NCBI GenBank assembly: GCA_009782175.1 | Contig: WRKR01000019.1 | Coordinates: forward strand, 1-52,969 | Length of the DNA stretch: 52,969 bases | DNA from: Cystobacterineae bacterium | GTDB lineage: Bacteria; Myxococcota; Myxococcia; Myxococcales; Myxococcaceae | Direction: 5' to 3' | Part shown: piece by piece, positions 38,980-48,569 of the stretch | How positions within the stretch are numbered: position 1 is the stretch's first letter | Layout: each line of letters begins with the position of its first letter | The notes under the pieces: generated by a model | Seen by the model: only the letters and a program-made list of their open reading frames with translations | What the model was told of the DNA's origin: nothing | The model's database searches: none | Translations under genes and position numbers: made by a program

Positions 38980-39580
38980 GCCGCACATTCTCTTCATTGA
39001 CAATTTTGACTCCTTCACCTTCAACCTTGTCGACGCCCTCTCCCTGCTTGGCGCCGAAGTTGACGTATACCGAAACGACATGAATGCTGAGGCGCTGCTG
39101 GACATTGCGCTGAAAAAGCATTCGGCGCTGATTGTGTTGTCACCAGGGCCTGGGGCGCCGCGCGAAGCCGGCTGCATGCTCAAGTTAATTCAGAAAGCGG
39201 CGGGGAAGGTGCCCCTGTTTGGCGTATGTTTGGGGCACCAGGCAATTGCGGAGGCCTTCGGTGGAAGTGTCGGCGCTGCGAAAGAAATAGTGCATGGAAA
39301 AAAGTCTCGCATAAAGCATTTCGGGCACCCGTTGTTTTCGGGGCTTTCGAAGAGTTTCGACGTCGGTCGCTACCACTCCTTGGCGGTGCAAGCATTGCCG
39401 GAGGCCTTCGAGGTTATTGCGCGTGGCGTTGAAGACGAGGGGTTAATCATGGCCTTGGCGCACCGCTCTTTGCCGATTTATGGCGTTCAATTCCACCCCG
39501 AGTCCATTTTGACAACCTATGGACAAATTATTTTGAACAATGTTTTTCAGTTGGCGCTGGAAGCGGAAGTGAGGAAATAA
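38972..39580 (+). CDS. trpG: Anthranilate synthase component II (glutamine amidotransferase)
   Basis: TrpG supplies ammonia from glutamine to TrpE. The 202-residue class I amidotransferase has the nucleophile Cys in GVCLGHQAI, the HGKKSRI segment, and His/Glu of the triad in QFHPESILT. AGGAGG precedes the ATG. It is not fused to trpD or trpE. Overlaps trpE and lies four bases before trpD. Confidence 0.96.
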   Translation: MFKPHILFIDNFDSFTFNLVDALSLLGAEVDVYRNDMNAEALLDIALKKHSALIVLSPGPGAPREAGCMLKLIQKAAGKVPLFGVCLGHQAIAEAFGGSVGAAKEIVHGKKSRIKHFGHPLFSGLSKSFDVGRYHSLAVQALPEAFEVIARGVEDEGLIMALAHRSLPIYGVQFHPESILTTYGQIILNNVFQLALEAEVRK

Positions 39581-39584
39581 GAAA

Positions 39585-40631
39585 ATGGTGAACCGCATTT
39601 TAAGCAAGCTATTAACCGGAGGGCGGATGGAGCGGGAGGAGAGCCGCGTGCTTTTCGACGCCGTCATCCGCGGGGAGCTTGGCGACGTAGAAATGACAGC
39701 CTTGTTGGTGGCGCTGAAGCTGCGCGGCGAAACCGCCGAAGAAATTGCCGGCGCAGCCCAGGCTTTGCGCGAAGGCGCGCGCGAGTTTCCACGTCCCGAC
39801 TATGCTTTCGCCGACATTGTCGGCACCGGCGGCGACGGTGCCAACACCATTAATATTTCGACGGCGGTTACTTTTGTGGCAGCAGAGGCGGGGTTGCCGG
39901 TTGCCAAGCACGGCAACCGTGCGGCCTCGTCACGTTGCGGCGCTGCGGATTTGCTCGAGCGTTTTGGCGTCAAACTTGACATGGAGCCGGCAACGGCGCG
40001 GCGTTTGCTCGACGACATTGGTGTGACTTTTCTCTATGCGCCGCACTACCACAAAGGCATCCGCCATGCCATGCCTGTGCGCAAGGTGCTGGCCACGCGG
40101 ACAATGTTTAATTTGTTGGGGCCACTGGTGAACCCTTCCAGGCCTCCCATTATGCTGGTTGGCGTCTATGACTATATGCTGTGCACATTGGTGGCGGAGA
40201 CGTTGAAGCTTTTGGGTTGTGAGCGCGCCCTGGTGGTGAATGGTTTGGGCCTTGACGAAATTGCGGTGCACGGTGAAACCAATGCCGCCGAATTGCGTGA
40301 CGGAGAAATTCGGACGCACCGCTTCACCCCCAGCGACTTTGGCGTACGCGAATTCCCCTTGTCCTCCATTGTTGGCGGCAGCCCGGAGGAAAACGAGCAG
40401 GCCATTCGTTCCACATTAGGCGGGGGAGGAGATGAAGCCCACGCGGCGGCAATAGCCGTCAACGCGGGGGCCCTTTTGGCACTGGGCGGGAAGGTGAATT
40501 CCTTCAAGCAGGGTTTTGAGATGGCAATGGCCATTTTGGAAAGCGGCAAAGCCCTTAAAAAATTGGAGGCGATGGTGAAGTTGTCCAAGCAATGCGAGGA
40601 AACGGAGGGCAGGCATGTCGCTGCTTTCTGA
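39585..40631 (+). CDS. trpD: Anthranilate phosphoribosyltransferase
   Basis: This enzyme joins anthranilate to PRPP. The 348-residue protein shows the PRPP-binding GTGGDGANTINIST, KHGNRAASS, and the family's ATRTMFNLLGPLVNP block and GLDEIAVHG. Usual length. The SD lies in the end of trpG. It overlaps trpCF by 17 bp. Confidence 0.97.
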   Translation: MVNRILSKLLTGGRMEREESRVLFDAVIRGELGDVEMTALLVALKLRGETAEEIAGAAQALREGAREFPRPDYAFADIVGTGGDGANTINISTAVTFVAAEAGLPVAKHGNRAASSRCGAADLLERFGVKLDMEPATARRLLDDIGVTFLYAPHYHKGIRHAMPVRKVLATRTMFNLLGPLVNPSRPPIMLVGVYDYMLCTLVAETLKLLGCERALVVNGLGLDEIAVHGETNAAELRDGEIRTHRFTPSDFGVREFPLSSIVGGSPEENEQAIRSTLGGGGDEAHAAAIAVNAGALLALGGKVNSFKQGFEMAMAILESGKALKKLEAMVKLSKQCEETEGRHVAAF

Positions 40632-42006
40632 AATTGTTCAGCGCAAACGAAAGGACGTTGCCACGCGCATTGCGCAAACGCCGTTTGACGTATTAAAAAA
40701 ACAAGCAAAGCCCACAACGCGTCGCTTGAGTGAAGCGCTCAAAAAACCTGGGCTTCGCTTCATTCTCGAATGCAAAAAAGCCTCTCCTTCAGAGGGACTT
40801 CTCCGCGCAGACTTTGACGCAAAAAAAATTGCAAAAAGCTATGCCGGTTTTGCCGATGCTGTTTCTGTGCTCACCGACACGCCCTATTTCCAAGGCAGCT
40901 TTGAAAATTTGGAAACGGTGCGCGACGCACTCTCTCAGCCCATTTTGTGCAAAGACTTTATTGTGGAGCCATACCAAATATTCGAAGCGCGCATTCACGG
41001 TGCCGATGCGGTGCTTCTCATGTTGTCCGTCCTCGACAACGCAAGCTATCGCCTTTGCGCGCAGGCAGCGGAGGCGCTTTCCATGGAGGTGTTGACAGAA
41101 ATCCACGACGAGGAGGAGTTGTCCAGGGCCCTGGCGCTGGGTGCGAACATAATTGGCATCAACAACCGAAACTTGAAAACCATGCAGATAGACTTATCCA
41201 CAACGCAGCATTTGGCGCCCAAAATTCCCAAAGACAAAGTGCTGGTGTGCGAATCCGGAATAAAAAGCCGCGCTGACATTGACGCGCTTAGCGGCTTTGT
41301 CGATGCTTTTTTGGTTGGAAGTTGTCTCATGAAAGAAGCGCGGCTTGACTTGGCGGTGCGCTCGTTAATTTTTGGCCACGTCAAAATATGTGGACTGACG
41401 ACGGCGGAGGCGGCGCGTGCGGCCTATGAAGCAGGGGCCTCTTTTGGCGGGCTGATTTTCGCACCAGAGTCTTTGCGCCTTGTGAGCGAAGCGAAGGCGC
41501 ACGAAATTGCCAACGCTTCGCCTTTGCCGATGGTGGGCGTTTTTGTCAACGAGGCGCCAGAGCGTATTGTGCGCCTTTCACGGGAGTTGAGCCTTGCGGC
41601 CATTCAGCTGCACGGCGAAGAGACGCAAAGCGATGTACACAACTTGCGAGAAAAGCTTCCCAAAGGAACAGAAATTTGGAAGGCCCTTCGTATAAAAGGG
41701 GAGGCCCCTCCCACGGAGGCGGCGCTGGCGCAGACGGGGGCGGATTGTTTTTTGTTGGATGCCTTCCACCCTTTGGCGCGTGGTGGCACAGGAGAGTGTT
41801 TTGACTGGGGGTTGCTTGGACAACTTCCGAAGCCATTGCTGTCTCGCATAATAATTGCTGGCGGCATAACTTTGGAGAATGTGCAGGAGGCGCAGCGTTT
41901 GGGGGCCTATGCGGTGGACGTCAATTCCGGCCTGGAGTTGGTGCCGGGGAAGAAGGACTTGGCGGCCATACAAGGTTTGTTTTCTCGTTTGAGAGGAATG
42001 CTATGA
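40615..42006 (+). CDS. trpCF: Bifunctional indole-3-glycerol-phosphate synthase / phosphoribosylanthranilate isomerase
   Basis: One 463-residue chain carries two TIM barrels. TrpC (about 1-253) has [32 protein letters not shown] and GINNRNLKT. TrpF (about 254-463) starts [12 protein letters not shown] with the catalytic Cys and has QLHGEE and the Asp in LLDAFHPL. The order of isomerase and synthase activities is TrpF then TrpC in the pathway. Fused trpCF is typical of enterics but sporadic elsewhere. Overlaps trpB by ATGA. Confidence 0.96.
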   Translation: MSLLSEIVQRKRKDVATRIAQTPFDVLKKQAKPTTRRLSEALKKPGLRFILECKKASPSEGLLRADFDAKKIAKSYAGFADAVSVLTDTPYFQGSFENLETVRDALSQPILCKDFIVEPYQIFEARIHGADAVLLMLSVLDNASYRLCAQAAEALSMEVLTEIHDEEELSRALALGANIIGINNRNLKTMQIDLSTTQHLAPKIPKDKVLVCESGIKSRADIDALSGFVDAFLVGSCLMKEARLDLAVRSLIFGHVKICGLTTAEAARAAYEAGASFGGLIFAPESLRLVSEAKAHEIANASPLPMVGVFVNEAPERIVRLSRELSLAAIQLHGEETQSDVHNLREKLPKGTEIWKALRIKGEAPPTEAALAQTGADCFLLDAFHPLARGGTGECFDWGLLGQLPKPLLSRIIIAGGITLENVQEAQRLGAYAVDVNSGLELVPGKKDLAAIQGLFSRLRGML

Positions 42007-43208
42007 GCACAGTTTTTTTCACACCAGAGCCATTAAATATTGAAGAGGGCGCCTTCGGCCCATTTGGCGGCATGTTTGTGCCGGAAATTTTGGTGCCCAC
42101 CTTGAAAGAGTTGGCGCGCGCTTTTGAAGAAGCCCAAAAAGACGCTGCATTCCAGCAGGAGCTTAAGGCGCTGCTCAAAGAATATGCCGGCCGTGAAACG
42201 CCGCTTTATTGTTGCCGCAACCTGGCAGCGGGGACGAGGGCGACAATATATTTGAAGCGGGAGGACTTGTTGCATGGCGGCGCGCACAAGACAAACCAAG
42301 TGTTGGCTCAGGCCCTGTTGGCAAAGCGTATGGGGAAGAGGCGGCTTATAGCCGAGACAGGCGCAGGGCAACATGGCGTAGCAACGGCGCTGGCGGGGGC
42401 TTTGTTTAAAATGGAAACGCGCATTTATATGGGCGAAAAGGACATGAAGCGCCAGGCGTTGAATGTGTTTAGAATGCGTCTCATGGGTGCCGAGGTGGTG
42501 CCCGTGCAAACGGGCAGCGGCACCTTGAAAGACGCCGTCAACGAAGCCTTGCGCGACTGGTCCGCAAGCTATGAGAGCACCCACTACCTCCTGGGGACTG
42601 CCGCGGGTCCGCACCCTTTCCCCACCATTATACGCGAATTTCAGCGCGTCATCGGCCGCGAGGCAAAAGCGCAAATTCTGGAGAGGGAAGGGCGGCTGCC
42701 CGACGCGGCCATTGCCTGCGTTGGCGGCGGCTCCAACGCCATTGGTTTATTCGCCGACTTCATTGACAACCCGGAAGTGCGTCTCATTGGCGTCGAAGCG
42801 GCGGGGCACGGGCTGCACACGGGAAAACATGGCGCCACTTTGCAGAAGGGACGCCCTGGCATTTTGCATGGCAGCTATAGCTATGTCTTGCAAGACGCGC
42901 ACGGGCAAATAGCAGAGTCTCACTCCATTTCCGCCGGCCTTGACTACCCGGGCGTTGGCGCCCAGCACGCCCACCTCTATACCACCGGCCGCGCCGAATA
43001 TGTAGGAGTGAGCGACGAGGAAGCACTCGAAGCCTTCCAACATTTGGCGCGTGAAGAGGGAATTATTCCGGCATTGGAGTCTGCACATGCCATTGCCCAT
43101 GCGTTGAAGCTGGCAAAAGCCAGCACGCAGCCGCAAGTGTTGTTGGTTTGCTTGTCCGGGCGCGGCGACAAAGACGTGGAGCATATAACGCAGCACATAC
43201 GTTTTTAG
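42003..43208 (+). CDS. trpB: Tryptophan synthase beta chain
   Basis: The PLP enzyme condenses indole with serine. Lys96 in GGAHKTNQ binds PLP; the phosphate loop is GGGSNAIG and the family signature [15 protein letters not shown] is present in pieces. The 401-residue length is normal for TrpB1. The ATG overlaps the trpCF stop. It channels indole from TrpA encoded 14 bp downstream. Confidence 0.98.
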   Translation: MSTVFFTPEPLNIEEGAFGPFGGMFVPEILVPTLKELARAFEEAQKDAAFQQELKALLKEYAGRETPLYCCRNLAAGTRATIYLKREDLLHGGAHKTNQVLAQALLAKRMGKRRLIAETGAGQHGVATALAGALFKMETRIYMGEKDMKRQALNVFRMRLMGAEVVPVQTGSGTLKDAVNEALRDWSASYESTHYLLGTAAGPHPFPTIIREFQRVIGREAKAQILEREGRLPDAAIACVGGGSNAIGLFADFIDNPEVRLIGVEAAGHGLHTGKHGATLQKGRPGILHGSYSYVLQDAHGQIAESHSISAGLDYPGVGAQHAHLYTTGRAEYVGVSDEEALEAFQHLAREEGIIPALESAHAIAHALKLAKASTQPQVLLVCLSGRGDKDVEHITQHIRF

Positions 43209-43222
43209 AGAGGGAGAATTCG

Positions 43223-44050
43223 ATGGAAGACAATTTAAAGCAGAAGGCCACGCGTTATGAGGCAATGTTTTCCCGCTTAAGCGAGAGAGGGGAGGGCGCC
43301 TTCATTCCTTTCGTCATGTTGGGGGATCCAAGCCTCGATACGAGCATGGAAATAATGGACACACTCATAGAGAGTGGCGCCGACGCCTTGGAGTTAGGCA
43401 TTCCGTTTTCGGACGCTGTTGCCGACGGCCCCGTCATTCAGAAGGCAAGTTTTCGCGCCCTGGAGGCGGGGGTGACGCCAGCGCACTGTTTTGGGTTGCT
43501 AAGGCGCATTCGGGAGAAGCACCCAAAGTTGCCGCTGGGGCTGCTCATTTATGCCAACCTCATTCTGGCCAAAGGCATAAAGGCATTTTATGCGGAGGCG
43601 GCCGAAGCGGGGGCGGACTCCATATTGGTGGCGGACATACCGGTGGGGGCGGCGGGGCCGTTTATAGAGGCGGCAAAGGCAGCAGGGGTGGCCCCCGTAT
43701 TTGTGGTGCCGCCCAATGCGGACGAGGCCACAGTCCGTGAAATTGCGAGGCATGGGCGTGGCTATAGCTATTTCCTCGGCCGCTCCGGCGTCACCGGCGC
43801 CGACAGAGAGATGCAGACGCCGTTGCCCGCGCGCTTTAAGGCTTTGCAGGAAGCGGGGGCAGCTCCAGCGGTTGTAGGCTTTGGCATTTCAACACCCAAA
43901 CACATTCGCACGGCGCTTGAGGCCGGTGCGGCCGGAGCCATTGCCGGCTCCGCGACGGTAGCCATTATAGAGAAGCACATAGGCAACAAAGCCGCCATGC
44001 ATGAAGCACTGGCGGCTTTTGTGAAGGAGATGAAAGCGGCGACGCGCTGA
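43223..44050 (+). CDS. trpA: Tryptophan synthase alpha chain
   Basis: TrpA cleaves indole-3-glycerol phosphate. The catalytic Glu lies in ALELGIPFSD and the Asp in AVADGP, and the phosphate site includes GRSGVTGA and VGFGIS. The 275-residue length is normal. ATG 43223 has GAGGGAG upstream. It ends the operon and converges on ilvA with a 137-bp gap full of TGACA/TGTCA dyads. Confidence 0.97.
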   Translation: MEDNLKQKATRYEAMFSRLSERGEGAFIPFVMLGDPSLDTSMEIMDTLIESGADALELGIPFSDAVADGPVIQKASFRALEAGVTPAHCFGLLRRIREKHPKLPLGLLIYANLILAKGIKAFYAEAAEAGADSILVADIPVGAAGPFIEAAKAAGVAPVFVVPPNADEATVREIARHGRGYSYFLGRSGVTGADREMQTPLPARFKALQEAGAAPAVVGFGISTPKHIRTALEAGAAGAIAGSATVAIIEKHIGNKAAMHEALAAFVKEMKAATR

Positions 44051-44065
44051 GGGCGGAAGCCTCTG

Positions 44066-44174
44066 AATGTCAATAAAGCCTGACATTATGTCAAGTTTTG
44101 AACAACATAGTGTCGGAAATTCACAACATTATATCAACCTTTAAATTGACACAATGTCAACAAAGCCTGACATT
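44066..44174. promoter_or_regulatory. TGACA/TGTCA dyad cluster between trpA and ilvA
   Basis: Two 22-bp copies differing by one base begin AATGTCAA and end CCTGACATT (44066-44087 and 44153-44174); each has 7-bp inverted ends. TTGACA-caa-TGTCAA (44146-44160) and TGACAT-TATGTCA (44081-44093) overlap them. No T-run follows. They could be binding sites or transcript-end hairpins for the converging genes. Confidence 0.5.
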
Positions 44175-44187
44175 CCCATTTTCACCT

Positions 44188-45702
44188 TCACCCCTGTCCC
44201 AAAAAAAGCCTATAGGCGGGGTTTAAAGTTTCTTCGACATATTCATAGCCAATATGGCGAAGGCATTTTGCAAAAAGGGCTGCATCGCCCGGTGGCACCT
44301 GCATGCCGACGAGCACGCGCCCGAAGTCCGCGCCATGGTTTCTATAGTGGAAGAGGCTGATGTTCCAGTCTGCGCGCAGCTGAGAGAGAAACCCAAGCAG
44401 TGCGCCGGGGCGCTCTGGAAAAATGAAGCGATAGAGCACTTCGTTTTTGGCGTTTGGCGCGTGGCCGCCAACCATATAGCGTATATGCGTCTTCGCCATT
44501 TCATTGTCGGTGAAGTCCATGGCGGGGAGTTGGTGGCACTCAAGCAGTTGCACAAGCGCGGCGGCTTCGGCGCGGTTTTGAATGCTGACGCCGACAAAAA
44601 TCTGCGCCTTTTTGGCATCGGCATAGCGATAATTGAATTCCGTAATGCTGCGGTTGCCAAGGAGCTGGCAGAATTTTCGAAATGAGCCTGGTTGCTCAGG
44701 GATGGCTACGGCCAGCACCGCTTCGCGCTGCTCACCCAACTCAGCGCGCTCGGCGACAAAGCGCAAGCGGTCAAAATTCATGTTCGCCCCGGAGGCGACG
44801 GCGACGAGGTTTTGGTCGCGGAGTGCATGGCGGCGCGCATAGGCCTTGGCGCCGGCCACGGCGAGCGCTCCCGAAGGCTCGAGGATGGAGCGGCTATCCT
44901 CGAAGACGTCTTTAATGGAGGCGCAAATAGCGTCATTGTCGACTTCAATAACCTCATCCACATATTGCTGGCACAGGCGAAAACTCTCATCGCCCACGCG
45001 TTTGACGGCGGTCCCATCGGCGAAGAGGCCGACGTGCTGCAGCGTCACCGGATGTCCGGCGGCGAGCGACTGCGCCATGGCATTGGCGTCGACGGTTTCA
45101 ACGCCCACCATTCGGGTTTCCGGGCGCAAACGTTTGACATAGGCTGCAACCCCTGCGATGAGGCCGCCGCCGCCAATGGCGCAGAATACGGCGTGAATGG
45201 GTTGCGAATGGGCGCGCAGAATTTCCATGCCGATGGTGCCCTGTCCGGCGATGACATCCACGTCGTCATAGGGGTGGACGAAACTCAGGCGCTCGCTTTT
45301 TTCAAGCGCGAGGGCGTGCTCGTGGGCCTCGGAATAGGACTCGCCCGCCAGAATAACTTCGCCGCCGCGCGCGCGCACCGCGTCTATTTTTATATGCGGC
45401 GTGGTTTTGGGCATAACAACGACGGCCCGCGTGCCGAGTTTTTGCGCCGACAGCGCCACGCCCTGGGCATGGTTGCCTGCGGAAGCGCAGATGACGCCGC
45501 GCCCCAGCGCCTTTGGCGAAAGCTTTGCCATTTTATTATAGGCCCCGCGCAACTTGAAGCTGAATGTCGGCTGCATGTCTTCGCGCTTTAAGAGAATGCG
45601 GTTGTGCGTCCTCAAGGAGAGGCCGGCGGCGAGCTCCAGCGGCGTTTCTATGGCAACGTCATATACCCGGGCGTTGAGGATGCGTTCCAAATAGTCAGTC
45701 AT
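44188..45702 (-). CDS. ilvA: Threonine ammonia-lyase, biosynthetic
   Basis: IlvA deaminates threonine to 2-oxobutanoate, committing carbon to isoleucine. The 504-residue protein has Lys50 in PTFSFKLRGAYN for PLP, the SAGNHAQGVA motif, the glycine loop AIGGGGLIAG, and two C-terminal ACT-like regulatory domains (about 325-400 and 420-500; IPEQPGSFRKFCQL, FPERPGALLGFLSQL), the form inhibited by isoleucine. ATG 45702 with GGAGAG upstream was chosen; an open frame continues about 100 codons further up without homology. Confidence 0.96.
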   Translation of the reverse strand: MTDYLERILNARVYDVAIETPLELAAGLSLRTHNRILLKREDMQPTFSFKLRGAYNKMAKLSPKALGRGVICASAGNHAQGVALSAQKLGTRAVVVMPKTTPHIKIDAVRARGGEVILAGESYSEAHEHALALEKSERLSFVHPYDDVDVIAGQGTIGMEILRAHSQPIHAVFCAIGGGGLIAGVAAYVKRLRPETRMVGVETVDANAMAQSLAAGHPVTLQHVGLFADGTAVKRVGDESFRLCQQYVDEVIEVDNDAICASIKDVFEDSRSILEPSGALAVAGAKAYARRHALRDQNLVAVASGANMNFDRLRFVAERAELGEQREAVLAVAIPEQPGSFRKFCQLLGNRSITEFNYRYADAKKAQIFVGVSIQNRAEAAALVQLLECHQLPAMDFTDNEMAKTHIRYMVGGHAPNAKNEVLYRFIFPERPGALLGFLSQLRADWNISLFHYRNHGADFGRVLVGMQVPPGDAALFAKCLRHIGYEYVEETLNPAYRLFLGQG

Positions 45703-46053
45703 GGGTTTTCTTCTCTCCGAAGGTGGCGGGGCGAGGGTCTGCCTTATACATGCTGGCGTTGCAGCTGTTGTTGCGAGCATATAGAGACGAAGCTTCGCCA
45801 AAAATGTATACAAATGCCTACTCACAAACCCACCAAGGCCTATTTTGGCCAACCCAACTCCTCCGCGCCCAGCCAGAGCTGCCCGGATAACCGAATTGGG
45901 CTTTGATGCGGCGGGCAAGCTGACGGAACAGACGCGACCCGACGAGATGCACGATGACGGCGCGAATTGGCTCACGGCACTGGCACGAACGAAGCCAGAC
46001 GGCACGAAACGCGAAGCTTTTGCGGTTGCGCTACCTCATTGGAAGCGTTTTCA
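45703..46053. other. Region upstream of ilvA, no confident gene
   Basis: 351 bp with open frames on both strands. A plus-strand frame at 45845-46096 starts with TTG, has no good SD and no recognisable motif. The stretch should hold the ilvA promoter. I see no leader peptide with Ile/Leu/Val codon runs. Confidence 0.45.
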
Positions 46054-46644
46054 TTATAATTTTCTGCCCAAACCATATAGTTTTTTCAGCCATTGAGAAC
46101 GCTTTTCAGGCGTGCTGCTCAGCATCGAAAAAATAGAAAAATGTTGCACTTTTTTAAATCCGCAGCTCCTGAGTATTTGCTTTTTGAGAACCCAACCATA
46201 ATCATGTATGATAAAAGGCAAAAAGCGAACAATTCCAGGGGCATCTTGCATGTTGACAATCCAGGCAGTTTTGTTTTTTAACAGCCCTGTCATTTTTGAG
46301 CTGCCAGCATATTCATAGGCAAAACCTTTGGCAAATACTCTGTCTATAAAACCTTTCAATATTGCCGGCATCCCCGACCACCAAATGGGAAAAACAAATA
46401 CCAAATGCTCAGCCCACAATATGGCTTCACGATAAGCCTGCACCTCTGGATCATGCTGCAAATTTCGCCTGAGCTTATTCTCATTAAACACAAGAACAGG
46501 ATTGAAATTTTCTTGATATAAATCAGAAATTCTTATTTCATGCCCGGCCGCTTCCAGGCCTTTCTTCAAGCTTTCAAACGCAGCATAACAAAACCCCTCT
46601 TTGTTTGGATAAGCTAAAACCATATATACTTTTTTGGCATTCAT
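46054..46644 (-). CDS. NAD(P)H quinone oxidoreductase-like flavoprotein
   Basis: The 196-residue flavodoxin-2 fold protein belongs to the MdaB/KefF/YwrO group. It has an N-terminal VYMVLAYPNKEGF loop for the FMN phosphate and the FVFPIWWSGMPAILKGFIDRVF motif that binds FMN and the quinone. Such enzymes carry out two-electron quinone reduction. The C-terminus (about 150-196) is basic. SD is weak. Upstream lies a pair of 18-bp repeats. Confidence 0.9.
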   Translation of the reverse strand: MNAKKVYMVLAYPNKEGFCYAAFESLKKGLEAAGHEIRISDLYQENFNPVLVFNENKLRRNLQHDPEVQAYREAILWAEHLVFVFPIWWSGMPAILKGFIDRVFAKGFAYEYAGSSKMTGLLKNKTAWIVNMQDAPGIVRFLPFIIHDYGWVLKKQILRSCGFKKVQHFSIFSMLSSTPEKRSQWLKKLYGLGRKL

Positions 46645-46666
46645 TTTTTACCCATCTGTCATTTTT

Positions 46667-46706
46667 GGCAGTTGTTTTAAGCCCAGCCGGCAGTTGTTTT
46701 AAGCCC
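46667..46706. repeat. Two 18-bp direct repeats upstream of the oxidoreductase
   Basis: GGCAGTTGTTTTAAGCCC at 46667-46684 and 46689-46706, 22 bp apart (about two helical turns), just upstream of the minus-strand start at 46644. They could bind a regulator. The rest of 46645-46924 shows no gene. Confidence 0.6.
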
Positions 46707-46924
46707 GACACTGAGGCTTGAGTGAAAGCAAGGGATATAGCAACTGGCCCTGAAGACGGAGAGGTTTTTGCTTTTTATCTTCGTGTAAACTTGGGTGGGC
46801 AAGGTTAAAGCGGTCTATGGCCACATTCTGTTTGTCAAAGCAGATAGGAGACTGAGCGCAGATGGCTGCAGCATTTGTCCTTTTCCTTTGAAGAACATTT
46901 TGAAGAACATATAGTGCAGATGAA

Positions 46925-47485
46925 ATGAATGTTCAAATTCGCCCGTGGAAAACAGAGGATGCCTCAGACTTGGTTGAGGTTATCAACAATAAAAAAATTC
47001 AGGACAATCTCCGAGACGGCATTCCATATCCTTATATGCACAAAGACGCGGAAGATTTTATTCGCACCACATTGGGCGCTGACAAGGATAAGTCATATGC
47101 GTTTGCCATAGAATATGACTTTAAAGCCATTGGATGTATTGGGATTTTGCGACAAGGCAACATCCACCGTCTCAGCGGTGAGCTGGGTTATTATATTGCC
47201 GAGCCTTATTGGGGCAAGGGGCTGATGACCGAGGCGATTGGGCAAATGTGTGCCTATATTTTTGAGCATACGGATATTATTCGCATTTTCGCGCAACCTT
47301 TTGACTTAAACCATGCTTCATGCCGTGTTCTGGAAAAAACAGGGTTTCAACTTGAAGGCATTTTGCGCAAAAACGCCATTAAAAACGGGGAAGTGGTGGA
47401 TATGAGGAGCTATGCTTTGATTCGGCCTTCCATGAAAACGGCAGGGCGAGAAAAGAGGCTTGCCTCTGGGGAAAAACCCTGCTAG
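46925..47485 (+). CDS. GNAT acetyltransferase (RimJ/RimL type)
   Basis: The 186-residue protein has the GNAT fold: IRPWKTEDASDLVEVINN at the start, ELGYYIAEPYWGKGLMTEAI with the acetyl-CoA pyrophosphate loop (WGKGLM), and the closing ASCRVLEKTGFQLEGILRKN block typical of RimJ/RimL and ribosomal or small-molecule acetyltransferases. Substrate unknown. The ATG is in a weak SD context. A hairpin terminator follows the stop. It precedes rplC, but no link is shown. Confidence 0.9.
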   Translation: MNVQIRPWKTEDASDLVEVINNKKIQDNLRDGIPYPYMHKDAEDFIRTTLGADKDKSYAFAIEYDFKAIGCIGILRQGNIHRLSGELGYYIAEPYWGKGLMTEAIGQMCAYIFEHTDIIRIFAQPFDLNHASCRVLEKTGFQLEGILRKNAIKNGEVVDMRSYALIRPSMKTAGREKRLASGEKPC

Positions 47486-47493
47486 GTGGCCTG

Positions 47494-47516
47494 CTCCTTC
47501 TGCAGAAGGAGTTTTA
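47494..47516 (+). terminator. Hairpin terminator after the acetyltransferase
   Basis: CTCCTTCTGCAGAAGGAG is a perfect 18-bp palindrome followed by tttt. The T-run is short, so efficiency may be modest. Confidence 0.6.
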
Positions 47517-47602
47517 AAATAGCCCGGCAGAATGCTGCCCGCACCTCCAGCCTTGCGCTGTGTGCGTTTGAAGAAGGCTTTGGCCTTCAAAGGAAGAGAA
47601 AC

Positions 47603-48268
47603 ATGAAGGGCCTTGTGGCAAAAAAAGTAGGAATGACACAGGTGTTTGACGCCAATGGCATACGCATTCCCGTAACCGTGTTGGATGCCAGCAGCTGCAT
47701 GGTAGTGGGCAAACGCACCCTCGAGAGGGATGGCTATAGCGCTGTTATTCTGGGCTTTGGAGAAATTCGAGAAAAACTGCTCAACGGGCCACGCAAAGGC
47801 CTTTTTAAAAAGGCGGGTGTTTCCCCCAGGCGCACCCTGCGCGAGTTTCGCATAAGCCCGGAGGAAGCAGCCAGCATGGAAATAGGAAAGCCCGTTTCCA
47901 TAGAAATGTTTGCCCAGGGAGACTGGGTGGATGTGTCAGGTGTCAGCAAAGGCCGCGGCATGCAAGGCGTTGTGCGGCGCTGGCATTTTGCCGGCTTCTG
48001 CCAAACACACGGCACCCACGAATACCGCCGCCACCCCGGTGCCATTGGCCAACGCAAAACCCCAGGCCGCGTCCACCCCAATAAAAAACAACCCGGCCAC
48101 ATGGGCGCCACCCACATAACCACCCAAAACCTCAAAGTGGTTGAAATAATAGCCGATCGCAACCTCATTTTGCTCAAAGGCGCCGTCCCCGGACACACCA
48201 ACGGCCTGGTGTGCCTGCGCCCCTCCATTAAGCTTGCACAAAAACAGGCAAGGGCCTCAAAACGCTAA
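47603..48268 (+). CDS. rplC: 50S ribosomal protein L3
   Basis: L3 binds near the 3' end of 23S rRNA and helps shape the peptidyl-transferase centre. The 221-residue protein starts MKGLVAKKVGMTQVFD and has the central loop THGTHEYRRHPGAIGQRKTPGRV (quoted in parts), followed by GHMGATHITTQNLKVVEI and ILLKGAVPGHTNGLV. The Gln in GAIGQ corresponds to the site methylated by PrmB in other bacteria. ATG 47603 has AAGGAAGAG upstream. Unusually it is alone: rpsJ and rplD, normally its neighbours, are absent here. Confidence 0.95.
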   Translation: MKGLVAKKVGMTQVFDANGIRIPVTVLDASSCMVVGKRTLERDGYSAVILGFGEIREKLLNGPRKGLFKKAGVSPRRTLREFRISPEEAASMEIGKPVSIEMFAQGDWVDVSGVSKGRGMQGVVRRWHFAGFCQTHGTHEYRRHPGAIGQRKTPGRVHPNKKQPGHMGATHITTQNLKVVEIIADRNLILLKGAVPGHTNGLVCLRPSIKLAQKQARASKR

Positions 48269-48486
48269 ACCCCCCTCCCGCCGCCCCTATGAGCTCAAAA
48301 GAGTAGCCCCCGCACCTCCAGTCTAGACCGCTTTTAAAAGAGTTGGAATGTTAACCCTGTTGCCAACATCTTTGGGGCGGGGGCCCATGGAGCAAAGCCC
48401 TTTCTTATACTCAAGGTGTACTCCACAGTCTTCACTTTTTTCGGCATGTAAAAAAACTTAAAAAAAGAGCAACTTTTGGGAGCTGT

Positions 48487-48515
48487 TTGACGATAATAAG
48501 GCACATACGACATAT
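48487..48515 (+). promoter_or_regulatory. Possible promoter of the C39-like gene
   Basis: TTGACG (48487-48492), a 17-bp spacer and ACATAT (48510-48515) lie 55 bp before the next start codon. The rest of 48269-48569 shows no gene. Confidence 0.4.
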
Positions 48516-48569
48516 ACGTTGTTTTCACTACATCTAATCTGTTAAAACAGCGTACAACAAGGAGAATTT

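Noticed and set aside
44692-45591. Plus-strand frame opposite ilvA
   Set aside because: The minus strand is a complete threonine ammonia-lyase.
45703-46005. 100-residue N-terminal extension of IlvA
   Set aside because: IlvA homologs begin near MTDYLERI, which has its own ATG and SD.
45845-46096. 83-codon plus-strand frame upstream of ilvA
   Set aside because: TTG start, no SD, no recognisable motif and overlap with the neighbouring oxidoreductase 3' end; left as undecided non-coding DNA.
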